From assembly GCA_030762895.1 (NCBI GenBank), contig JAUPTC010000153.1, positions 1 to 64,000 on the forward strand: DNA of 64,000 nucleotides. Direction: 5' to 3'. This DNA is from Sophora flavescens. Taxonomy: Eukaryota; Streptophyta; Magnoliopsida; Fabales; Fabaceae. The notes beneath the pieces are model-generated. The model was not told where the DNA came from and did not search any database. It was given only the letters and a program-made list of their open reading frames with translations. How positions within the stretch are numbered: position 1 is the first letter of the stretch; every line of letters starts with the position of its first letter. Made by a program: the position numbers and the translations under genes. Positions 13,071 through 24,592 of this stretch are shown here, piece by piece.

Positions 13071-15016
13071 AGGAAGCTCCAAGTGAGAAGAGCGAAGTGG
13101 AACGCAATTGGCCATATGAGCAGAATCGGCTCTTTGAAGGAGTTCCATGGAAAGAGAAGTGTTCCTGCACTTCTCGCCCAATCGACCCGGTTGATTGAAG
13201 GAAGTATGGTTAAGCTTACGACAGTAAACAAGCGCTTCAGGGAGGCAACCCAAGTTTTTCTTTCCTTTTCCATTTATTTTGAATTTAGCTCTTGAATAAT
13301 TTGAGAAGATCAAGAGGCAAAAATCATAAATTAATAGATTTGTCTAGTGTTTCCAGGTTAAGAAGGAAGGAAGAGCAAGAATGGCTAGGACTAGTAAAGT
13401 CAGAAGACATCACGCCCAGTCGTGACGGTGGTCACGGCCGTGATGAGCTAACCAAGAGCACCGAAAGGATCACGGCCAGCCGTGATATCCCATCACTGGG
13501 CATGATGAGTAGGACCCTAAGATCGAGAAGTATCACGGCCTAGCCGGGATACGATGTCACGGCAAGTGACGGGGCCAGCCTCGGAAGGCCAAGAATTGAT
13601 CACTGGCCTAGCGTGATACGCCACGGTAGTGATACAATTTCCAACAAGTTTTGATGGCATGTGAGCCAACACCCGCTACCACCTCGGTGAGTTGTTCCAA
13701 TTTTTCTCCTCTATCCGACTTGATTATTTACATTGGGGACAATGTAAGTTTTTAAGCTTGGGGTAGGGGTATTTTTGCAAATTTTTGTATTTTTTCATGT
13801 TGCATTCATATAGGCATAGTTTGTATGATCACATTCTCTAGATTGCCCCTCACTTAGAATTATGCATCCAATTGTGAGAACTTGGTGCCAAATGAATTCG
13901 AGATAGTGAATTTTTGAACCCAATTTTTTTTTTTCTTGTGATGAGGTCAAAATAAAAATTCTTGGGCTAATCTTTTGATAGTTGATAATTAGCATGTGGT
14001 TCCTTGGATTTGTATTTCTCACTGATTTATGAACTACTAAATGCAAGATTTTGAGCCAAAAAGGGATACTCACTAAATCTACCCCATTCCTTGTGATAGA
14101 GTGTTTTAATTCCTCTTGGATTGTATTTTCTAGAACTTGACTTGAAACCGTTTTGAAACTTAAAAACTTTTGAAAACATTTTTGAAAATGATTGAGGCAC
14201 AAGGTATTTTTCCGGCCTTCTGAGCTTTGAATGATAAAATGCTACCCCTTAGTTGCCCAATTTTGAGCCTAAAAGAATAAAATAATTTTCTTGGTACCTT
14301 GAATTACTTCGATGAATAATGCTTGGTATGACACCTTTTAAGGTATTACAAAAGGGGAAAAAGGTAGTTTGAAAAAAAGTATGGGATGAGAAAGTTAGAA
14401 AATATTTCTCTTGAATTGAAAATCTCCCCCTCTCCAAATGAAGTAAATAAAACAAAAATAACAAAAAAAATGGAGAAGGGGATGACAAAAGGAAGTGAGA
14501 AATAAAAATAAAAGAAGGAAAGAAAGGTGGAAAAATTAATCAAAACCAAAAAGGTATTTTATAAGGTGTCATGCTTGCAATGTTTGATAATTTGTTCAAC
14601 CTTCTTGAAATTTCCTTTTCTTGATTTCCCCACCTAACAATTAATCCCATGGCCACATTATAACCAAAATAAAAGACATCTTGATTCTTATGTGTTTTCA
14701 TTAATAAAGTGGAGATTTGGTTAATAGTCAAGCTTATGGTATAATACCTTCCTTGAGGAAATTGGAGCGAATTGTCATATACCCTTGAACACTTGAGTGA
14801 GGTGAGAAGAGTGCCGAATCAGTGAGAATATGAATTTAGAAACCTAAGCTTCTAATTGGACTTGAAATCGATTATCTCTTGAGGATTTATTTGAATATGC
14901 CTGTCACTTGGATTGGTTTCTTGGGTTCTTGGTTCACTATCCATGCTTTGATTATTTATATCTTATGGCCTTGGTGATTGCTTGAGGACAAGCAAAATCT
15001 TAAGTTCAGGGTGATT
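13071..15016 (+). other. Gypsy 3' internal non-coding region (copy 1)
   Basis: No reverse transcriptase or integrase motifs are seen. A palindrome array related to 'atcacggccgtgat' lies at about 13410-13635. The phrase 'cattggggacaatgtaagttttt' at 13731, typical of the end of Athila-type internal regions, is followed by AT-rich DNA up to the purine-rich stretch before the 3' LTR. Confidence 0.6.
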
Positions 15017-16414
15017 TGATGAGTGTGATTTCACCTCATCTTTGTTTATCATTTTGCATGCATTTCATGTAGTTTAGGCATATTTAATTTGATTTTTGTT
15101 AGTTTTTATCTTGGAATGGGTAAGGCGGTTTTTGTGGTGTTGTTTTAGAAATCAAGGAAAAATGCTCAGGATCAACCATGATGGGCTCGGATGAAGATGG
15201 AGCTTGAAAGAAGTGAAGAAAATGAGCCAAACGAGCCCCCCCCATCACGCCAGCCGTGATGACCATCACCATGATCCAGCGAGCTTAAAAAGAAAAAGAC
15301 CAATCGGAACCGCTCCACGGCCCGGCCGTGATGGCCATCATGACCGTGACTTTGTTAGTGAGCCAGACCCCCACAAGTCGAGAATCCGCACGGCCTAGCC
15401 GTGATGAGCATCACGACCGTGACAGACCAAAAATTGAAGAAGCGCCCGGGCGAAGCCGTCACGGCACGGCGGTGATGGCCATACTGTCGTGAGCACATTA
15501 CTTGGATCAGAAGCAACTAATTTGGATCTAATTTGAGTTAGATTGAGATTCAAACTTCCCAAATCTATAAATAAGGATCAAGGCAAGGCAAAGGAGGACT
15601 TTTTGGGCTGCTACTTAGGCTACAATTTAGGATCTCTCTTTTTCTCCTCCTCTCTTCTCTTAGTTTATTTTCATGTTATTTGTAGCCAAGCTTGTCATCT
15701 CCATGGCAAGGCTTGTAGTAGTTTAATTTCTAGGATTGGGGCTATGCCCAAGGTTGTTCTATGTTGTTAATTTGATTTTGTATCTTTGTTAATTGCGATT
15801 TTGCTTTAGATCCGATTTCTAGTGTTTGAATTACTCGGAAATTGTGGTGGTCACTTGTTTGCGTGTCATAGACATTCTAAGGAGGAACCTAGTGGTGAAC
15901 TTAGGTGTGGGATCGATAGAATCAGACTTAGGACTGAAATCACGAGAGTTAAGCCGTCCTTCAAGGATTAACTAATTGTCACAAAACGCAAAGGGTCCAA
16001 TCTAAATTCGACTACCACAAAAGTAGGAGTTGGTTTAATTGGGCACGGTTTTGTAACCCGAGAGGGAGATTAAACTATTAAGAGGATAAATTCGCCTTCA
16101 AGGCAATCTCGATAATTAACAAGGGTTAATCGTTTAGTAACATAAATGATCTTGTTGGTAACCCAAATCCCTAGGAATCCATTTAGATCGAAAAACCATA
16201 AATGTTTACTTTCTATTTTATTTGATCCACGATTTTAAGTTATCTCTTATTTCAAATATCAAATCTTTTATAAAAAATCTCTTTACACAGTCCATTTTTA
16301 TCATTTAAAAATTAGTTGCGATTTGAGACACGTCTCTCGTGAGATCGATATCTTTTATTACTTGGCGACAATCCGGTACACTTGCCGGATCGCACGTGCG
16401 CTCGCACGACATCA
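15017..16414 (+). repeat. Gypsy 3' LTR (copy 1)
   Basis: It starts TGATGAGTGTG and ends CGACATCA, then ACCAC. A TATA box lies at 15566-15573. The palindrome array is at about 15240-15495. Counterpart of 52611-54031. Confidence 0.85.
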
Positions 16415-16419
16415 ACCAC

Positions 16420-17640
16420 CGCAGAACCGTAATGCGTGATCACGAAGGCAGCCCGATGATCCTTTCTTTATCCCCCCAGGAACATTATGGAGATGGCCTT
16501 GAAGGTGAAATGGTTAACGTGACGTGCGCCTCATTATGGTGGACGTAAGTACATTTTATTTGTAACTTAACTAATTAAGTTTTCAATACGATTATAATTA
16601 TCATGTTTTTTTCAATACCTTAGGTATTTGAATCGCTGTGTATTGATATAGTCAACCTCGAAATTTATGGATTTATTGACCCATGCTCATTCGGGGTGAG
16701 TGTCTACTTGGGTCGAGATGATATTAGCGCAAACATGCGGCGTATGCTTGGTCGAGGCAACAAACAGTGCTAACTAGCACCTTACCTCAAGGAGTAAGTA
16801 CATGTTTACAAGTGGTTTATAATTATTTGCCGCATATGCTGGTCGAGGCAACAAACAGTGCTAACTAGCACCTTACCTCAAGGAGTAAGTACATGTTTAC
16901 AAGTGATTTATAATTATTTGTGACTTGTCACTAACTAGCACCTTACCTCAAGGAGTAAGTACATGTTTACAAGTGATTTATAATTTTTTGTGACTTGTCA
17001 CTAATTGTTCCCAAATATAGTAAACATTGGGTTATTGATCATCTGTCTCTATGTGAATGTTGTGATCTTCTTATGTTCACTGGGAAGGAAGCCGACAAAG
17101 GATCTCAAGGGCATTGTTGATAGGTAAGCTTTTAATAAATTTAATTAGTACTACATTTGCTTTATTAATTACTCTGAAATCTACAACATACTTTAAATGT
17201 TTATTTTCTTATGATAGATCTATGGACACGCGTCGCATGTGGGATGGTAATAGGCCTAGGCCTATTAGGTGGATTTACCCTAATGTAAGTAGTTTACTAG
17301 TACCCGTGATTCAATTCTAGTTTACAATAGTTATTATTAAGTGTTTACTCATCATATTCAAATTGGGTTCATTTGTAGTCTCATAGGCAACATGGCAAAT
17401 GAGGTGTGGATATTATGTTATGAAGTGGATGCTCAACATTGTCTCCGCCGGTATTACTAATGGATGAAGAGAGGTAAGTAATATAATTTGTAATAGTTAT
17501 AGATTAATTATGTTTTGTTTTAGTTTATTAGATATAATGTTTAGTTTATCTTATGTTAATTGAACGTGCATACTTTCGACACTTCGAACTCTACTATCTG
17601 AAGGAGACATTAATGACATAAAGGTGTGAAAAATTTAAGG
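16420..17640 (+). pseudogene. CACTA-B Ulp1-like cysteine protease exons (copy 1)
   Basis: Counterpart of 54037-55275. Here the exon beginning near 17030 keeps 'cactgggaagg' where copy 2 reads 'cctttgggaagg', so this copy is the better reading at that site. The CGYYVMKWMLNIV protease motif is at about 17410-17450. The triplicated exon-3'-end/donor segment lies at 16735-16998. Confidence 0.65.
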
Positions 17641-18269
17641 AAAGTACTTGATGAAATGAATTGTCAAGGTTTTGATACGAATCTTTGGGTAGGCGAACCG
17701 GGGGAGCAGGAGGCTTCGGTGATATAAATAACACCGCCGGGGATGAGGGGACCCCATTAGATACCCCTGGCATTGAGAAGGGATGTTGATGTTTCGTTAG
17801 GAGGGTGTGGTATCTCGGGGTATGAAATTAAAAGCTGTCAGGTGGGGGACCTTGAGAGAACAACCCCAAGTGGATCCAACGACTCGTTTATATTTAAATG
17901 ATATGTATTCCCTTATGTGCAGGACTTGAGTTAAGAGAAAATTAATACAAGTCATTCCATAAGTACTCTTCCGAGGGACAGATTGTCCACATGAATCTTT
18001 GTTTGTTTGTGAAATTATTTGTACAAGAATAGATGGTTATGACATGTGGTTGTTTTTGGTTTCCTATGGTATCCTCACGCCAAAACTGCAGAGACTAATC
18101 CCTCGAGGTACTGGACGACATTGAAGGGTTGACCTCTCCCAACCAGGTTTTCTCCACGTGACATGTGGTTTGAAAATAATTATAAAATTGTTTGAATTAT
18201 TTCTTGTGTGATAGTATGATTTTTTTTCGCACGTGTTTTGTGTCACTGCATGTGTTTGGGGGAAACTTT
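17641..18269. other. Unassigned DNA between CACTA-B and copia LTR (copy 1)
   Basis: I recognise no gene or element here. It is GC-richer than its surroundings at 17690-17880. It matches 55276-55896 and may be the truncated tail of CACTA-B or the 3' part of another element. Confidence 0.4.
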
Positions 18270-19830
18270 TGTTAATACCTCATAAGTCCGAGACACATTC
18301 AATGTGTAAATTCTCTAAGTTTTGATGATTCCAAATAGATTAAGTATGGTGATATTGAACCTTATGAAATTACCGATAAGTCCGATAAGTGTGCAGGAAA
18401 ATAGACTTAAGGTCACTCGTCCAAAAAATCCGACCCCGTCTAATTTTTAGTACAACGTAGTTTTAGACTTGTTAAAACTCACCCGTCTAAAAATTAATCA
18501 TCTCGGACATAGACCAAGTCAAAGCTCAATCAATATTCGATCTAGTTGATGACGTGGCAAGAATCATAAGTCTAAAGAAGCCTCGATGGATCACTCGCCT
18601 AAAATGACTCAATCACTTTTCTAAGTTTTGGATCATTACTCAATGCCTTAATTATGGACCGCACAAGCACCCGCTCGAATTTGGCTCTTGCTACACTTGA
18701 TACGATGTCGGTTTTTTTAGAATAAAGTCCAAGTCAACATTATTCAAATAAGATGCCTTCCTTAAGGATCTCGAAGACCTTTGGACAAGAGCACAAAGGA
18801 TAAAGAATAAAGAACGTTTGTTTCAAGGTTTTAAGTAATAAACACGCAACCTTTGTACCACAACAATCACCTTTTAGCTGTTCTAGTACAAAGTAAAAGT
18901 GCTTCCGAGAAAGTGTGAACCGAGTGCTGCAATGAAAGAGGAAAGCTCTCTTGCTCCAAGTACAAGGAGCTTGTCTTGCAACTCTGAAACAACAACTGCT
19001 AGAACAAAAGTATACTCTTGAAATGCCTTGTTAAAACTCAACGTCCCTAAACATTTAATGCCTCAACGGAATGACTATTTGGCATTAATGGCGTTCCGAA
19101 GCTCAAATCTAAGAACACACTTTTTGAAGCTGTGCCTAACGGATAAATTGATTGAAGTCTTTATATAGATCAACCATGAAGATGAAGACAAGAAGTTGAA
19201 TATCATTAAGAACTCATGCAAGAAGCATTTACTCACTTCATTAACTTCTTCATTCTTTCATTGAATAACCATTCAATCATTTGATATTAATTCGCATCTT
19301 TCATACGTCATATTTATTTCACTCTCCGAGTGTGATATGAAAGATTTGTAAGTTGTATGTAACTACAAAAACCTTTACTCTTTTATGAGTTGAGCCTGAA
19401 GAGGCCTGGTGGGTAAAGAATACTTGTTTGAGTGTTGAGCTTGGAGTGGCTATGTGTGCAAAGAATACTTGTCTCTTGTAATCCGATTAGTTATAGTGGA
19501 AACTTCTTCTTTGCCAAGAACTGGATGTAGCCCTATGGATTTTGGGGTGAACTAGTATAAAACTCTTAAGTGATATTCCTATTCCCTTATCTCCTTAATT
19601 TGCTTAAGTGTTATTTGTTTAAGCGTTTAACTTGCGGAGTTAATATTGTGAATATCAATCTGTTTTAACCTTCTCTGTGTGCGCGTGTGTTCTCGTCTCA
19701 AAATTAGACGAGTCACCCATATAATTTTCTATTTCTTTATTTTTGCTTGTTGTGCAGCGAAAATAATTTTCAAAGTTTCCTAAAAAGTTGGTAAACACAA
19801 TTCAACCCCCTCTGGGTAGAGCACATAACA
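18270..19830 (+). repeat. Ty1/copia LTR (copy 1)
   Basis: It begins TGTTAATACC and ends CATAACA, short inverted termini. A TATATA box lies at 19162. 'cacaattcaaccccc' precedes the 3' end, as in many copia LTRs. It is followed 24 bases later by a gag start codon. Confidence 0.6.
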
Positions 19831-19854
19831 GTGTAGAGGAAAAAGATCTTGGAA

Positions 19855-20856
19855 ATGGCGGGAGAAGCCAAGACAAGCAAGAATCATGCGAGAGAAGGAT
19901 CCTCAATGTCGAGACCTCCATACTTCAATGGAGATGACTACATCTACTTGAAAGAGAAGATGAAGTGGTTTTTACAATCCACTAACTCACGATCTCCGGG
20001 ATATCATTAAAGAAGGTTCCTATGTTCCTAACGATGATAAAGGAGCAGAAGTTCCTAAAGCTAGCATGACCCTCGATCAAAGAGCAAAATGATAATTTAA
20101 TGCCAAAGCTAGATATGCAATCATGTGTGCTTTGAGAAGAGAAGAGTTTGAAAAGGTCTCTGCTTGTGAATGCAAAAGAAATGTGGGATCCACTAGCTAT
20201 TACTCATGAAGGAACTAAGAAAGTAAGGAGACCAAAGTCAGTATGTTGGTGGAAAGTATGAGCCGTTCAAAATGGAAGAAGGAGAAACTATGGGCCTTAT
20301 AGTTTGGAAATCTCTAGAAAAGTCTGCAAGACCGAGGAACACATTCAAAAGATTCTCGTAAGTCTTCCAAAATAATGGAAACCTCTTGTAAATGTTGTAT
20401 CTCAAGCCAAAGATCTATCAACACTGAACCCGGATGAGATTCTTGGCACTCTTCATATCCATGAACATGAGGCTGATTGAAGAAAATAATGAAAAGAAGA
20501 GCAAATCCATTGCTCTCAAGGCTGACAAGAAATCATCTAAGGATCTGCATCAAAAGCTCCAAAAGTTGATGAATCTTCGATGAAAGCGAGGAATCAAATG
20601 AGGATGACTCCGATTGATGAAGATAATGAACTTTCTCCTCTTACCATAAAAATGAAAAAGCTCCGGAAGAAAAGAAACTTGGAAAGGACAAATCTTTCGG
20701 GCGCTTTAGCAAAGAAAAATACAACAAAGATGGTGGATCAAATGTCGAAATGTCATTGTGTGTTGTGAATGTAAAAAGCCTAGTCACATCAAGGCAGAAT
20801 GTCCTCAACTTAATAAGCAACTTCCCAAGAAGTTCTTCAACAAAAAGGTTTTATGA
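19855..20856 (+). pseudogene. gag: Ty1/copia gag (copy 1)
   Basis: Same gene as 57486-58491. Comparison shows about fifteen differences, essentially all at CAG/CTG sites, that break the frame here. The zinc knuckle region (CKKPSHIKAECP) and the stop TGA at 20854 are preserved. No pol follows. Confidence 0.75.
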
Positions 20857-21952
20857 AATTCGCATCATGAAGGTATTTATTCCTCCAAAACCATAACATA
20901 TAACATGTTGTAATCCACAGAAGCCCAATCGAGATCCAGGAAATCTACCCAAATTCCCATTCATATGAATGGCAATCCAATGAAATAAGTCACTAAAGAA
21001 GAAAATACTCCTATGATCAAATTTCACCGGGTGATGCCAAACCATCGAAGCAAGCGGACAATCTCACAAGGAATGAAGAATCGATTCTGCCTTAGAAGAG
21101 TAAAAATGGCAGAAAGGGTCACCCAAACCCTCTGAAACTTCCACCGATTAGTCATCAATCGACCATGATTAATTTGCCGGGAAAAGTAACAAATTCTTTC
21201 TAGCACTTCCAAACTTCCAGATGTTCTCCCACAGAGCAATACCTTCACTCTCAAAGTGCCCTTGTAGCATTTATAAGCACTTGAAACGAGAACTCCCAAA
21301 ACGATCACCCGGCCGAGAGGGGAGCATCCCTGTCCATTATCCCGGATAAGGCGCAAAACTGACAAATCTTGTTAACAATCTGTGCAGGCAACATGTTCCG
21401 AGCATATCAAGCTTCCATTACCCCGGATGTTCACCATATACGCAACACGTCATGAGAGCAACTGAGAAGGGATAAGCCCAAAAACATCTTCGAGTTTCAA
21501 ATTTGGATCAAGCCAACAATCAGCCCAAAACATTAACACTCTGACCCATCTCCGATGGCCAGTGTTTCTGAAGCTTTAAAAAGAGCATAATTAACCAAGT
21601 TTTTCCAAAAGCCAGAATCTATTGAGCTAGCCATAATATCCTGATTCCTTAACCTCGAAGAGAAAAAATGTCGAAAAGGTCACCCCAAGCCTCACGAAAC
21701 TTCCACTCATTAGTCATCAATCGACCATGATTAATTTGCCAGAAAGCAACGAATTCTTTTACTGGAACTTCCACTTCCAGATGTTCTTCCATTGAGAAAT
21801 ACCTTCACTCTCAAAGTACCGTTGTAGCATTTTATAAGCAATTGAAGCTGAGAACTCCCCATACGATCATCCAGCAGAGAGAGCATCGGTCCATTATCCT
21901 GATGAGTAGGCAAAATCTTTAAATCTTGTTAACAATCTCTGAAGGTAACATG
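20857..21952 (-). mobile_element. LINE fragments, RNase H-linker and zf-RVT (copy 1)
   Basis: Minus-strand fragments of a plant non-LTR element. The reverse-transcriptase zinc-binding region (AYKCYKGTLRVKV frame, INHGRLMTN) appears twice in tandem, at about 21060-21330 and 21670-21910. Counterpart of 58492-59601. Confidence 0.65.
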
Positions 21953-24359
21953 TGTAACACCCGTTGTTGTAAATAAGCTTAATGCGTTTATATATGTTAT
22001 ATATATGTTTGTATATGGTTGTTATGTTTGTTTTTGATGTCTAAGTTTATGCTTGGGAAGTTTAGCCTTAGAAAGGTTCAATCCTTTTAGAGTCATGGTA
22101 ATCCGTTTCACCGTTTTTGACCATATCTTGAGTTATAGATGTCCGAATGAGGTGATATTTGATGCCTGGAAATATAAGAGAATTATATACAAGTCTAATT
22201 TTATGTCTTTTGGTCAATTCGGTTGTTTAGTAAGTATCACACTGCAATATTTGTTTTAGTATGCTTAAAGCTCGGCCTAGTTATAATTAGAAGCGATCTG
22301 CGAGGGTTTGAGTGAAAACCCTCTTTTTGGAACTTTGGACAATCCTAGTATGACAAAAACCTCTTCCCTTTCCCTTCCCTTGAACCCTTTCATGTTCTTG
22401 GAGTCCTTGAGTCCGTTTTGGGGGAGAAGTCACGCCTTGAAGTTGTCTTTAAAGGTAATCTGGTTCTCCCTCTCTTTATTCCCCTTTCCCTTTTCTTAAA
22501 TTGGAGATTAATTGGTTAATCCTCCTGTGTTTGGCTAAGGCATGAGGAGTTCGTTGAGCCGCTCGAGGAAGGTGTTTAGTTGCCCGCCTAGTCGTTGTTG
22601 GGAATCATCATACCAGGTATGGGGAGAAGGGATAGTATGAACATGTAGGCGTGGGAGTAGCAAAGATGAAGGGTTAACCCATAACTCTGCCATATGTTGT
22701 TTGCCTATTTGATGTTAATTGATATATGTATGATGTGATTCCTATGTTAATGGCCTGCTTTTATAATTGGAGTGTTTGTGGTTAATTAATGATGATGAAT
22801 GATTAAATGTTATTGGTATACTTAATTGTGTATGATGTTTAATGATGCAATGGATGAATGTTCAGGATGATGATGATGCTGCTATAGTGAAGATGATGAT
22901 GTTGTGCTCCGAATGAGTGTTGAATGTTGAGGTAGTTATGCCAACATGGACGCTAATAAGACTCTAATTAATAGTGTTTATTAGTGATGTTAAAGACGTT
23001 AAACTATGTTAACAATGATAAATGATTTAAGGATGTTTTCCCAGTTTATTTATAAGACATGAATATAGTAAAGAGAGGCAAGGACATGTTCAAAGGTTTA
23101 GTAAAAGACACTAGGACCGGTTCATGAGTGTTTTAGGAACATTAATAATGAAGGCAGTAATTAAAGGATTAATTCCTATAATGATAAGACATGGAAATTA
23201 ATTAAAAATAATGAAATTGAGGACTGAGTTAAAAGCCAATATGATTGATCTTTGAATGCCCTAGGAACCATAGCAAGGGTTCCTAAACCTTTTCTGCCCG
23301 GACGATAGTCATGTCTCTAACGAGCACGCACCGTGCTCAATAGTCAAGCATGCCGTGCTCCGCTAGATAGAACAAAATGCGAAAAAACGGAATAGGGGTG
23401 GTTCACCCCAATTGTTCCCAAAATGATTATGAAAGAAGACACCAAACGAAGTAAAGACAAGTTAGATAACTTAAATATAATAACGTACCTTGGTAGCCTA
23501 AGCGGTCAAGAGGGTCTTGATGCTTAATGGTCAAGGTGTTGAGCTACGGTGCTTAATGGCCAGTGTTAATAATTAAAGAGAAAAGATAATGTTGTACCTT
23601 GGTAGCCAGAGTGACCAAGGGGACCTCGATGGCCGAGTGGTCGAGGTGTTGATCCGGGTGTTATGACCAGAGTGTTAAAAGATAAAAGATAAAGTTGAAC
23701 CTTGGTTGCCAAGTGCCAAGGGGGCCTCGATACGAGTGGTCGAGGTGTTGATGGTGATAAATCTTGGGTAGCCGAGTGGCCCAAGTGAAGGTGGTGATTC
23801 TTGGTTGTGCGCTATGTTGCTCATTAATGCGTTGTAGTAGTGGAGTAAGCCAGACGCATAACATACCTTGTTTAGAATGATATAGATGATATTAATATGC
23901 CGAGATGTTATGTTGTTGATATGATGGATAGGATATGAATTTAATATGTTATGTTGTTATATATGCTATGCATATGTGAATATGTGGTGCATGCTCATCT
24001 CTTGCTAACTGCTTCTATGCCATTATGTTTTATACATGTTTATTACTCCTCGTCTTTTGTTGTTTGCTTTGCATGTATCTTTTTGGGTATGCAGAGGATG
24101 TTGAACACTTCCGAGGAGGAACTCGAGGAGCCGCTACTCGTAGTTAGGATTTCTTTAGTTTACGTTTTTATCCGAGATGTTTGGACTATGGTTATACCAG
24201 CTCTATAATGTGACATCGGGGTTGGGTTTCGTTTATGTTTTCGATTATGTTTCTTTAAAACATGTTTTATTTTCCGCGTGTGAGAAGTTAGGTTACAATG
24301 CGGCAACCTCTGCCTAGTTTATTTATTATGATATAACATGCGGGGTAGAGGGTGTCACA
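21953..24359 (+). mobile_element. Solo LTR inserted in LINE fragment (copy 1)
   Basis: It starts TGTAACACCC-like (tgtaacacccg) and ends GGGTGTCACA. Flanks are acatg and acata. A three-unit tandem repeat of about 105 bp lies at 23487-23795. Counterpart of 59602-62036. Confidence 0.7.
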
Positions 24360-24592
24360 ACATATTCCTGAGCATATCAAGCTTCCATTTACCCTGGCTA
24401 TTCACCATATATGCAACACGCCAGGAGAGCGACGAGAAGGATAACCCTAACAACATCTTCGGTTTCAAATTGGGCTTAAGCCAACAATCAGCCCAAATAT
24501 TAACACTTGACCCATCTCCGATGGCCGAGGTTTCCGAAGCTTTTAAAAAAGAGCATAATTTAACCAATTTTTTTTGCTTTTTGATTCCTTAA
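24360..24592 (-). mobile_element. LINE fragment, continuation after solo LTR (copy 1)
   Basis: The minus strand encodes a reverse-transcriptase C-terminal segment with SVNIWADCWLKPNLKPK. It continues the LINE split by the solo LTR. Confidence 0.65.

Larger units (their letters stand above)
4433..16414 (+). mobile_element. Athila-like Ty3/gypsy retrotransposon (copy 1), interrupted by CACTA-C
   Basis: Counterpart of 41679-54031. The 3' end is followed by ACCAC (16415-16419); the 5' side target repeat is blurred here (caccaac). The order is 5' LTR remnant, gag, CACTA-C insertion, gag tail and protease, long non-coding 3' internal region, 3' LTR. Reverse transcriptase, RNase H and integrase are absent. 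Confidence 0.85.

Noticed and set aside
15204..15398. Open frames over the palindrome arrays in LTRs (also 41994-42182)
   Set aside because: They arise from GC-rich repeat sequence without stops, are not conserved between the four LTR copies, and match no domain.
23566..23864. Minus-strand open frames in the solo LTR
   Set aside because: They are by-products of the 105-base tandem repeat, with repeated low-complexity composition and no domain.
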